Source of the DNA: JBDTSW01 sp963799815
GTDB lineage: Bacteria; Actinomycetota; Thermoleophilia; Solirubrobacterales; 70-9
Direction: 5' to 3'
NCBI GenBank assembly: GCA_963799815.1
Contig: CAWCYG010000006.1
Location: 1 to 64,000 of the forward strand
DNA length: 64,000 nt
The translations under genes and the position numbers were made by a program. A model generated the notes under the pieces. The model was not told the DNA's origin and did not search any database. It saw nothing but the letters and a program-made list of their open reading frames with translations. Positions 1-7,841 of the stretch are shown here, one piece after another (position 1 is the first letter of the stretch; every line of letters starts with the position of its first letter).

Positions 1-12
1 TGTCCCAACTCA

Positions 13-99
13 TGACGTCCCGTATCGCCTCGTGTCGGGCTTGTTCGTAAGAGCAGGGATTTAGCGCCCAGGCCATCCTTCTCGTGACGTCCCGTATCG
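13..99. repeat. 15-bp direct repeat pair TGACGTCCCGTATCG
   Basis: The identical 15 bases occur at 13-27 and 85-99. The similarity extends imperfectly on both sides (CATGACG.../CGTGACG... and GCCTCGT/GGCCCGT), so the related unit is about 25 bp with a 72-bp start-to-start spacing. No function can be assigned. Confidence 0.7.
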
Positions 100-114
100 G
101 CCCGTTATGCGCCG

Positions 115-137
115 TTGGGTTGCAGTTTGGGTTGCAG
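115..137. repeat. Tandem TTGGGTTGCAG motif (two copies)
   Basis: TTGGGTTGCAG is present at 115-125 and 127-137, a 12-bp period. A similar doubled GCGGGTTGCAA occurs at 11309-11330, close to the other end of the damaged left segment. Paired short motifs like these can be integrase arm sites, but that is inference only. Confidence 0.6.
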
Positions 138-296
138 AGGCGCCCTTCTGTATTCGCTGCCGCGGCTCGGGAGCGGCCCCGCCCTCCGCCGGGGACGGCC
201 CCTCAATATGCGTCCAGGCTCGCCGGTGTCATGCTGGTGTAATGACGAACCGACACGCCAGCAACTCGCTTACTCAAGCGAAATCTGGCTCTACAG

Positions 297-360
297 CGAA
301 GGGGTGGGATTCGAACCCACGTCAGAGGAGTAATCCCATGAAGCGGTTTTCGAGACCATG
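297..360 (-). pseudogene. tRNA-Ser(CGA)-like 3' half remnant
   Basis: Read on the minus strand there is an anticodon arm GGTCTCGAAAACC (anticodon CGA), a plausible short variable arm, a perfect five-pair T arm (GTGGG, TTCGAAT, CCCAC) and a C-rich acceptor 3' strand. No 5' half (acceptor 5' strand or D arm) precedes it: the bases above 360 do not resemble tRNA. The 12 bases after the 3' end (CGCTGTAGAGCC) are identical to those after the tRNA-Ser-like sequence at 4985-5074. This is what the 3' duplicate left by integration into a tRNA gene would look like, although the two 3' halves have diverged from each other. Confidence 0.5.
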
Positions 361-595
361 AGATTCGGTTGAAACCGCCTGCTAATCGGAGTCTTTTCAT
401 CGCCATGGGTACGGCCGTGGGTGCCGGGACTTAGCATCACTTCTCGCACGGATCCGGCGCTTCGGTGGGTGCAGCGCGCACACATGTGCAAGCCCGAGCC
501 TCAAACGTTAGGGCCATATCAAGATTTACCTTCCCGGGCGTTAGAAGCACGTCAAGGATTCGCGCCGGCTTGCTTCTCCACGCTAGAAGGAAGTC

Positions 596-2511
596 ATGTC
601 CTCTGCCGTGCGCGCGATTCCACGTGTGTTCCTCGGCGAGCCCCTCCGCAGCGACCGGCTTCAGGAGACCCTGCTTCCGAAGCGCCTGGCAATGCCTGTC
701 TTCTGTTCCGACCCGCTCTCCTCGGTCGCCTACGCCACAGAGCAGATCCTGCTGGTGCTCGGACTCGGCGGCCTCGCCCTCCTGCACCTGACCCCGTGGG
801 TCGCTGTCGCGGTCGTGGCCCTGCTGGTCATCGTCGTCGCCTCCTACCGGCAGACCTGCCACGCCTACCCGAACGGAGGCGGCGCGTATGCCGTCAGTCG
901 TGCCAACCTCGGGGAGAACGCGTCGCTGACGGCGGCCTCGGCCCTGCTGATCGACTACGTGCTGACGGTGGCGGTGTCGGTGGTCGCCGGCGTGGCCGCG
1001 ATCACTAGTGCCGTGCCGGAGCTCTCCCCCTACGCGGTCGAGCTCTCGCTCGGCTTCGTGGCGATGCTGACGGCTGTCAACCTTCGCGGGGTCAAGGAGT
1101 CAGGTCGCGCCTTCGCCCTCCCGACCTACGGCTTCATCCTCTGCGTGATGGTCCTGCTCGCTGCGGGCTTCGCCCGGATCGCATTCGGCGACGGGCTCAC
1201 AGCCGAGAGCGCCGACTACCAGTTGCGGCAGGTCGCGGATACGGGCGGGCTCTTGGCCGTGTTTCTGGTGCTTCGCGCCTTCGCCTCGGGTTGCACGGCG
1301 CTCACCGGGGTCGAGGCGGTCTCGAACGGGGTCCCGGCGTTCAAGCAGCCCAAGAGCCATAACGCCGCCTCGACCCTGGTGATTATGGGCGTCCTCTCGA
1401 TCACCATGTTCGCCGGGATCACGGCCCTCGCCCTCGCCGCCGACGTCCACATGGCCGAGGACGCCGCGAACCTGATCGGACTCCCGGCAGGCGCCGAGCA
1501 GAAGACCGCCATCGCCCAGGTGGGTCTGGCCGCGTTCGGCGACAGCGTCCCGTTCTACCTGCTCCAGGGGTTCACGGCCGCGATCCTGATCCTGGCCGCC
1601 AACACCGCCTTCAACGGCTTCCCGGTCCTGTCCTCCCTACTCGGGCGCGACAACTACCTCCCGCACCAGCTGGCGAATCGCGGGGACCGGCTCGTCTTCT
1701 CGAACGGGATCGTCCTCCTCGCCTTGGTCGCCGGGCTCCTGATCGCCGCCTTCGACGCCAACGTCACCCGGCTGATCCAGCTCTACATCCTCGGCGTATT
1801 CCTCTCCTTCACGCTAAGCCAGGCCGGCATGGTCCGGCACTGGTCAAGCGAGCTCGCGACCGCCCCAGAGGACGAGCGGCGGCGGCTGCGGCGCAAGCGG
1901 GTGGTCAACGCGCTCGGCGCCGCCGCCACCGCGCTGGTGTTCGTGATCGTGCTCGTGACCAAGTTCGCCCAGGGCGCCTGGATCGTGGTAGTCGCGGCTC
2001 CGATCCTCTTCCTCGCGATGAAGGCGGTTTCGCGCCACTACCGGGCCTCGCCGAGCAGCTGGCCCCCGAGCCCTCGGGGGTGGCGCTACCGGGCCGCATC
2101 CACAGCCTCGTGCTCGTCTCGAATCTGCTGGCGCCCACGCTGCGCGCGCTTGCCTTCGCCGAGGCGATGAGCCCGGCAACCCTTCGCGCCGTGAAGGTCG
2201 CCGCCGAGGAGGCCGACGACCCGCTTGCCGAGCAGTGGAAGGCGCGCGGGGTCCCCATCCCGCTGGTGGTGATCGAGTCGCCGTACCGTGAGACGGTGCG
2301 CCCCATCCTCAGATACGTCCGTCAGCTGCGAAGGGAGCATCCTGGTGATGTGATCTCGATCGTGATCCCCGAATACGTGGTCGCTCACTGGTGGCAGCAC
2401 CTGCTGCACAACCAGACCGCACTACGGCTCAAAGGTCGGCTCCTGTTCGAGCCGTCGGTGGCGGTCACCAGCGTCCCCTGGGTGCTCGGGGCGGAGCGGG
2501 AGCCGCGATGA
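596..2511 (+). pseudogene. kimA: KimA-like APC-superfamily potassium importer, one frameshift
   Basis: This looks like a KimA/YdaO-type potassium-proton symporter: about 12 hydrophobic segments (residues 30-480) followed by a soluble C-terminal domain. The N-terminus carries the KimA-like start (FLGEPLRS, then SDPLSSVAYATEQ), with Asp39 and Tyr46 spaced like the potassium-binding Asp36 and Tyr43 of Bacillus KimA. The ATG has a good ribosome binding site (GAAGGAAG). The frame breaks near 2043-2047: the first frame turns into nonsense and stops at 2170, while the soluble domain continues in the next frame from LAEQLAPEPSG to the stop at 2511. One missing base explains this, so it is either a sequencing indel or a recent mutation. 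Its stop overlaps the kinase start (ATGA), so it belongs to one operon with the next two genes. Generic amino-acid permease is the alternative annotation. Confidence 0.75.
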
Positions 2512-4013
2512 GCACCCCGGCCGAGGACGGTGAGGTCACCTACCTGCGCAGCGAGGACCTGCTCGACGAGTCGGTGCCGGAACGGCTCGCTCGCCGCTTC
2601 CGCCTCAGCCGCCGCCGCCAGATCACCGGGCTGGTCCTTGCGGTGCTCCTCCTTCCGCTTCTGACGTGGCATTGCACGCCTTCCAGGACGAGCTCGACCT
2701 CGACGCCCAGGCGCTGCTCTACCTGCTCGCCGTCGTCGTTGATCGCAATCGTTGGCGGCCTGTTGGTGGCGATCGGTTCCGCGGTCGCCTCCGCCCTTCT
2801 CATCAACTACTTCTTCGTCGAGCCGACTCACACGTTCACGATCGGCGACCCCGACCAGGTCGTCGCCCTGGTCGTGTTCGTCGCGGTGGCAGGCATAGTC
2901 AGCGGTGCGATCGAGCTCGCGGTCCGGCGCGCCCACGCCGCCGAGCGGGCCCAGGAGGAGGCGGAGACGATGTCGGCCCTGGCCGGCGCCGACCTCGAGG
3001 GCGAGGACTCGCTGCGGAATGTGCTCCGGCGCGCACGCGAGGTCTTTCACATGGAGTCTGTGACCCTGATGGCACGGAAGCGCGGGACCGGCGAGTGGCT
3101 CGACGCCGGACATTCGGGGTGGGCGCCGCCGGGCGAGGAGGCCCCGCTTCGCTTCGACATCGCGGCGGGGGCCCACGTGCGACTGGTCGGCCGCGGGCCG
3201 GCCCTGTTCGCCGAGGACCAGCGCGTCCTCGAGGCCTTCGCGGCCGCTGCTCGCACCGCCTATGAAGGCGGGGTGTTGAGCGGCGAGGCGGAGCAGGCTC
3301 GCACCCTGGCCACCGTCGATCAACAGCGCACCTCGCTCCTGGCGGCCGTCGGGCACGACCTTCGTACCCCGCTCGCCGGGATCAAGGCAGCGGTCAGCGG
3401 GCTGCGCCAGCCAGACGTCGAGTGGTCCGACGAGGAGCGGGACGAGCTCCTGGCGACGATCGAGGAGTCCAGCGACCGGCTCGAGGCCGTGGTCGGCAAT
3501 CTGCTCGATGCGAGTCGGCTCGAGGCGGGGGCGCTCAGCATCCGGCTCGAGGCCGTGGCGCTCGACGAGGTCGTCGCCAGCGCCCTCCTGGGGCTGCCCG
3601 AGGGGACCGACCGGGTGGCGCTTGAGGTCTCCGAGGATCTGCCTCTGGTCCACGCCGATCGGGGGCTGTTGCAACGGGTGCTGGTCAACGTCCTCGACAA
3701 CTCGCTTCGCCATGGTGGCGGCGACGGCCCCGTTGAGGTCGTCGCTCAAACCGGGGGTGATAGCGCCCGGCTCGAGGTGATCGACCACGGCGTCGGGGTC
3801 AGCGAGCAGCAACGGGCGCGCCTGTTCGAGCCCTTCCAGCGACTTGGTGATCAAGGTGACGAGGGGGTGGGCCTTGGGCTTTCGATTGCCCGTGGATTCG
3901 TCGAGGCCATGGGTGGCGCGATCGTGGCCGACGCAACCCCGGGCGGCGGGCTAACCATGCGGATCCGCCTTCCCCTCGCCGAGGCCGCCGGAAGCGAGCG
4001 AGCCCCGGCGTGA
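2508..4013 (+). CDS. kdpD: KdpD-like sensor histidine kinase lacking the N-terminal KdpD/Usp region
   Basis: A 501-residue membrane histidine kinase. After a 40-residue N-terminal segment come the DUF4118-type membrane block of KdpD (about residues 45-140, including NYFFVEPTHTF), a GAF-like region (160-260), the HisKA box with the phospho-acceptor His in GHDLRTPL (about residue 283) and a HATPase domain with N box NVLDNSLRHGG and glycine-rich GVGLGLSIARG. Family KdpD proteins usually start with a roughly 350-residue KdpD/Usp region; it is absent here. Bases about 2660-2740 read as Arg/Ser-rich nonsense in frame, whereas the neighbouring frame gives the expected helix (LHAFQDELDLDAQALLYLL), so two compensating indels are likely. 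Overlaps the genes on both sides. Confidence 0.85.
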   Translation: MSTPAEDGEVTYLRSEDLLDESVPERLARRFRLSRRRQITGLVLAVLLLPLLTWHCTPSRTSSTSTPRRCSTCSPSSLIAIVGGLLVAIGSAVASALLINYFFVEPTHTFTIGDPDQVVALVVFVAVAGIVSGAIELAVRRAHAAERAQEEAETMSALAGADLEGEDSLRNVLRRAREVFHMESVTLMARKRGTGEWLDAGHSGWAPPGEEAPLRFDIAAGAHVRLVGRGPALFAEDQRVLEAFAAAARTAYEGGVLSGEAEQARTLATVDQQRTSLLAAVGHDLRTPLAGIKAAVSGLRQPDVEWSDEERDELLATIEESSDRLEAVVGNLLDASRLEAGALSIRLEAVALDEVVASALLGLPEGTDRVALEVSEDLPLVHADRGLLQRVLVNVLDNSLRHGGGDGPVEVVAQTGGDSARLEVIDHGVGVSEQQRARLFEPFQRLGDQGDEGVGLGLSIARGFVEAMGGAIVADATPGGGLTMRIRLPLAEAAGSERAPA

Positions 4014-4687
4014 CCCGTGTCCTGATCGTCGAGGATGAGCGCGGGCTGCGGCAGGCCCTCGGCATCAACCTGCGCGCACGCGAGTACGAGGTAACCCTCG
4101 CCGAGGACGGCCAGACCGCGCTCAGGGCGGCCGCGAGCGAACGTCCCGACGCGGTCGTTCTGGATCTGGGGCTGCCAGACATGGACGGCGTCGAGGTCAT
4201 CGAGGGCCTGCGGGGATGGAGCGAGGTCCCGATCATCGTCCTCTCCGCCCGCAGCGGCGAGCCGGACAAGGTGGTCGCCCTCGACGCGGGTGCCGACGAC
4301 TTCGTCACCAAGCCATTCGGCATGGACGAGCTCCTGGCGCGGTTGCGGGCGGCGCTGCGTCGCACCTCGCAGGCCGAAGATCTGCCCAGGGTCGAGACGA
4401 AGGACTTCACGATCGACCTCGCCGCCCACGAGGTGCTGGACCGTGCCGGCTCCGCCGTCCGCCTCACCCCAACCGAGTGGCACGTGCTCGAGGTCCTGGT
4501 TCGCAACGAGGGCAAGCTCGTCGGGCAGCGCCAATTGCTGCAGGAGGTCTGGGGTCCCAGCTACGAGACCGAGACCAACTACCTGCGCGTCTACCTGGCT
4601 CAGCTGCGGCGCAAGCTCGAGCCCGATCCCGCCCACCCCGTGTATCTGATAACCGAGCCGGGGATCGGCTACCGGTTCGTGGCGTGA
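4010..4687 (+). CDS. kdpE: KdpE-like OmpR-family response regulator
   Basis: 225 residues, normal for OmpR/PhoB regulators. The receiver domain (1-120) has the acidic pocket (Glu8, Asp9), the phospho-acceptor Asp52 in VVLDLGLPD, and the switch Lys in FVTKPF. The C-terminal winged helix (125-225) has the usual LTPTEWHVLEVL and YLRVYLAQLRRKLE segments. It starts at a GTG that overlaps the kinase stop (GTGA), so it is translationally coupled and is the evident partner of the kinase. By family knowledge KdpDE responds to potassium limitation or turgor; here the only linked transport gene is the KimA-like importer, and no kdpFABC is seen in the window. Confidence 0.92.
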   Translation: MTRVLIVEDERGLRQALGINLRAREYEVTLAEDGQTALRAAASERPDAVVLDLGLPDMDGVEVIEGLRGWSEVPIIVLSARSGEPDKVVALDAGADDFVTKPFGMDELLARLRAALRRTSQAEDLPRVETKDFTIDLAAHEVLDRAGSAVRLTPTEWHVLEVLVRNEGKLVGQRQLLQEVWGPSYETETNYLRVYLAQLRRKLEPDPAHPVYLITEPGIGYRFVA

Positions 4688-5232
4688 TGCGGACGCCAGC
4701 GACTCGTTCTAGGCGGCTGTGGGCGTCTACACATGGGCGCCGCTGCAGGAATCAGTGGGGCGCGAGTCGGGCGTAGCTTCTCGTCCGAAGCGGTTGGTCG
4801 GGACCCGCAAAGACGCCCCCATGTGTGCCTCCCGACCGCGGCGGATTCTGCGGAAACCACTGATGTTGCGGACCTGACCTCGTCTAAACATGCGGCTTCG
4901 CGGGCATCAACCCCGAGTGACCTACCTGTCTACGCGCTGGACCCGCCGGTAAACGCAAGAGCAAGGCCGGATTCGGCTCTACAGCGGAGGGGGAGGGGAT
5001 TCGAACCCTCGATGGACGAGAAAACGCCGATAACGGTTTTCGAGACCGCCATGGCATCGGGCCGCTCCCCCTCGGCCAAGGGCAATTTCAGCCCCATCGC
5101 CGGTCCGCGCGACAGTCTCAGCAGGAGATAGCGATTCCTGCGCGGCGGCGGTGAGGAGGCAAGCACAGCCGTGACGGGGGCGCCGCGATGCCGTATGGTC
5201 GATTCGACCCGCCGCCAAGGGAGGCCTACCCG
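4688..5232. other. Intergenic region with an inverted repeat and a tRNA-Ser-like sequence
   Basis: No gene is supported between the response regulator and the UDG-like gene. ACACATGGG at 4729-4737 is matched in inverted orientation by CCCATGTGT at 4818-4826, too widely spaced for a simple terminator. The tRNA-Ser-like sequence lies at 4985-5074, preceded on the plus strand by GGCTCTACAGCG, which is also found beside the remnant at 297. The final 20 bases hold the AAGGGAGG ribosome binding site of the next gene. Confidence 0.6.
4985..5074 (-). tRNA. tRNA-Ser (CGA), possibly degenerate
   Basis: On the minus strand a strong anticodon arm reads GCGGT-CTCGAAA-ACCGT, giving anticodon CGA (serine, UCG codon). 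It is followed by a long type-II variable arm (GGCG...CGTC) and a T arm GAGGG TTCGAAT CCCC, ending in a CCCCTCC acceptor strand with G as discriminator. The 90-base span fits a serine tRNA. The 5' half is less clean: the acceptor 5' strand (CGAGGGG) pairs at six of seven positions, the T loop seems one base too long, and I cannot close a standard D arm by eye. It may be a functional but divergent tRNA or a decaying copy. No CCA is encoded. Confidence 0.6.
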
Positions 5233-6006
5233 ATGTCCGAGTTTGATCCCGGGCCCCCGGCCCGGTTCGCCCAGCTCTTCGATCGCGTGCCCGATCCGCC
5301 GGACGAGCGCGACTTCTGGTTTGACTGGGGACCGATCTTCTATCGCGGTCGGCTGGACGGCTCGGCGCGCGTCATGTGCATCGCCTCCGACCCCGGACCG
5401 ACGGAGCGGATCGCCGGGCGCTCCCTGGTCGGCAACGCCGGCCAGCGCGTGCAGGGCCTTCTCGCCAAGCTCGGGCTGACCCGCTCCTACGTCTGCCTAA
5501 ACGCCTGGGCCTACGCCGTGCATCCGAGCCGCGCCTTTGCTGAGCGCGATCGGCTCGACGATCAGGCCCAGCTCGAGTGGCGAAACCAGCTCTACGACGC
5601 CGCCGCGGGGCCCGATCTTGAGGCCGTGATCGCCTTCGGCTTCATGGCCGAGACGGCGGTGGCGCTTTGGTCGGGGCGCCCGGACGTCGAGCTGAAGGAG
5701 ATCCCCCACCCCTCAAGTCACGATGAGGATGAGCTCCTCGACCAGTGGCGCTCGGCGGTCAGCGAGCTGCGCCAGGTCGTCACCCCCGATGACGACGGCG
5801 ACAACACGGGGCCCAACTATGGCTCAAGCGTTCGCGAGGCCGACTACGCCGCGATCCCGCGGCGCGATCTGCCGTTCGGCGCCCCCGCGTTCTTGGGCGA
5901 TGACGCCTGGGTTCGGGCGAAGCCGCGGGGCGCCCAGAACTCGGTCGAGCGCCCCTCGCCCGATGACGGCCACACGCTGATCTGGCACGCCCGCGAGACC
6001 GCCTGA
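5233..6006 (+). CDS. Uracil-DNA glycosylase superfamily protein
   Basis: 257 residues. The core resembles the family 4/5-type UDG fold: an N-terminal SDPGPTE motif A (residues about 52-58), GNAGQRVQGLLAKLG (69-83), the LNAWAYAVHPS strand/loop (near 90-100), and a later HPSS motif (about 159-162) in the position of motif B. I did not see the Cys set of an iron-sulfur family 4/5 enzyme, so the activity is uncertain. The C-terminal 75 residues are unusual for the fold and rich in Asp and Pro. The start was set at ATG 5233 because AAGGGAGG lies eight bases upstream; an upstream in-frame ATG at 5188 has no such site. The broken amidohydrolase gene follows within about 30 bases. Confidence 0.7.
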   Translation: MSEFDPGPPARFAQLFDRVPDPPDERDFWFDWGPIFYRGRLDGSARVMCIASDPGPTERIAGRSLVGNAGQRVQGLLAKLGLTRSYVCLNAWAYAVHPSRAFAERDRLDDQAQLEWRNQLYDAAAGPDLEAVIAFGFMAETAVALWSGRPDVELKEIPHPSSHDEDELLDQWRSAVSELRQVVTPDDDGDNTGPNYGSSVREADYAAIPRRDLPFGAPAFLGDDAWVRAKPRGAQNSVERPSPDDGHTLIWHARETA

Positions 6007-6014
6007 GGAGACCG

Positions 6015-7434
6015 ATGGCCGCCGAGACCGAGCACAGCGGACCGCTTCGAGGCCGCCTACCGGGCCGGGGTGATCGAGGAGCAGCCACCACCACCCGCGG
6101 CGGCGCTCGGCGACCGAGGCGGCTCCCGAGCTCTCGCGCTCGCGGAGGCGCTGGCGCTGCGGGGCGCCGTCTTGGCGCCCGAGGCGGCGATCGACGATGG
6201 CTACGTCGTGATCGAGGCCGGCGAGATCAAGGCGGTGCGAAAGACGCGCCCGGAGGGCGTGCGCATCCACGAGACCGAGGGCGTGATCGCCCCCGGGCTG
6301 ATCGACCTCCACGGCCACCCCGAGTTCAACATCTTCGCCGCCTGGGAGCCGCCGAAGCAGTTCATCAACCGCTACGCCTGGCGCGGAAGCGATCTCTACC
6401 AGCTGCTGGTCCGCGACCCCCAGAACCATCTGCTCGACGTCCTGCCCCCGAAGACGCAGCTTCGCTACGCGGAGATCCGCGCCCTGGTCGGCGGGGTGAC
6501 CGCGATCCAGGGAACCGGCGGCCTGGCGACGCAGCTTCCAGGACGAGGCCCTGGTCCGAAACGTCGATAAGTGGATCTTCGGCTCCCAGGTCGGACGGGC
6601 GCTGATCGACCTCCCGACCCCGGGCAGCGACTTCGGCATGGATTCGCTTCTGAGCATCCTCGCCGGGATCGAGAGCGGACGCGGTCAAGGCCTTCTACGT
6701 CCATCTCGCCGAGGGACGCTCGGACAACGAGCTCTCGCGCAACGAGTTCGCAGACCTCGTCGAGCTCAAGGCGCTGACCCCCGCCACCGTGGTGATCCAC
6801 GGCACCGCGCTCGCCCGCGATCGAGCTCGCCGAGCTGAGGGACGCGGGCGCGAAGCTCGTCTGGTCGCCGCAGTCGAACCTTCGCCTCTATGGCGAGACG
6901 ACCAAAGCGGCCGACGCCCTCGAGCTCGGTCTTCCGGTGGGCCTCGGCGCCGACTGGCTTCCGAGCGGCAGCACGAGCCTGCTGGCCGAGCTCAAGGTCG
7001 CCCGGCGCTGCCTCGCAGAGCAGGGGCACGAACCCGAGGCCGAGGAGCTGGTCCGGATGGTCACCTCCGACGCGGCGAGGATCGCCGGGCTCGAGGAGAA
7101 GCTCGGGCGCCTCGAGGAGGGTCGGCCCGCCGACCTCGTGGTCTTCGAGCGCCGCGAGGAGGATCCCTACGAGAACGTCGTCGAGGCGGACCCCTCCTGG
7201 GTCGAGCTGGTGATGATCGGCGGCAATCTCGTCTACGGGCGCGCCGACTGGCTTTCTGGCGCTCAGCGCCGACGCGAGCAGGAGCGGGTTGAGCCGCTTC
7301 TCGCGTGGGGTAAGCCGATGCTCCTCGACACCAGCTACACGGCGGCCGAGGGTGCGGATGAGCAGCCGCGACTGTCAGAGCTTCGGTCTGCGCTGATCGC
7401 CGAGTATCCGCAGGTTGGTCCGATCTTCGCCTGA
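6015..7434 (+). pseudogene. Amidohydrolase (metal-dependent hydrolase), multiply frameshifted
   Basis: The protein can be read through only by changing frame about four times: near 6040, near 6545, near 6675 (after ILAGIESG) and near 6820 (after GTALARD). The pieces join into one amidohydrolase of about 465 residues. It has an N-terminal composite-domain strand, the metal-binding LIDLHGHPEFN (HxH type), VVIHGTAL carrying a later metal His, SPQSNLRLYG, and GLGADWLPSG with the catalytic Asp, then the C-terminal GRLEEGRPADLVV typical of the family. It probably belonged to the deaminase/chlorohydrolase-like branch. All catalytic motifs survive despite the indels, so the damage is either very recent or a sequence-quality problem. 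The original start is probably ATG 6015, which follows GAGGAGACCG. Confidence 0.75.
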
Positions 7435-7467
7435 GAGTCAGTTCATACCGACTCATTCTTCGTGTGC

Positions 7468-7728
7468 TTAATTCTTGCGGGCCCCCGCGCGGCTGGCAGC
7501 CGACTTGCCGGCCGACTTCGCCGCACCACCGGCCGACTTCGCCGCCTTCTTCACGCCGCCCACAGCCGAGCCGGCCGCGCGCTTGGCCTGGCCGGCAGCC
7601 GCGCGGCCCTGCCGCGTCGAAGCCGCCTTCTTGCCCCTCGATTGCGACTGAGCCTTGACCTTGTTGCGCTGCCGCGTGGCGGCGCCCTTCTTCGCCGCCG
7701 CCTGGCGGTCGGCCTTCGTCCGTGCCAT
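7468..7728 (-). CDS. Small basic Lys/Ala-rich histone-H1-like protein
   Basis: 86 residues composed almost entirely of Ala, Lys, Arg, Gly, Ser and Gln, with AAKSAGG/AAKSAGK-type repeats in the second half. It has no hydrophobic core, and the composition matches bacterial histone-H1-like, nucleoid-associated tails, so DNA binding and compaction is the natural guess. On the minus strand its ATG follows GGAAAGGATCG, a fair ribosome binding site. It converges with the broken amidohydrolase and is followed upstream by the nuclease-family gene on the same strand. Family assignment rests on composition alone. Confidence 0.65.
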   Translation of the reverse strand: MARTKADRQAAAKKGAATRQRNKVKAQSQSRGKKAASTRQGRAAAGQAKRAAGSAVGGVKKAAKSAGGAAKSAGKSAASRAGARKN

Positions 7729-7841
7729 GGGGTCGATCCTTTCCGGTTGCCTACGCGGGCGAAGGGCTCGCCCGCACCCCTGGACCCTTCCCCGCGGCCC
7801 CGGGGGCTAATCCGAACCTGACCCGCGACGCGGCGTCACCA

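Larger units (their letters stand above)
1..595. other. Intergenic left end with short repeats and a tRNA remnant
   Basis: No convincing gene is visible here; the small ORFs lack ribosome binding sites and recognisable protein features. The stretch holds two copies of a 15-base direct repeat, a tandem GGGTTGCAG motif and a tRNA-Ser-like 3' half (listed separately). The last 40 bases carry the leader of the kimA-like gene, with the ribosome binding site AGAAGGAAG just before its ATG. The contents resemble an integration scar, but no integrase gene is visible in the window. Confidence 0.5.

Noticed and set aside
400..595. Possible c-di-AMP (ydaO) riboswitch before the kimA-like gene
   Set aside because: None of the conserved ydaO core segments were seen.
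2385..3854. Minus-strand ORF (489 aa) opposite the kinase
   Set aside because: Arg/Gly/Asp-rich shadow; the plus frame has all histidine-kinase motifs.
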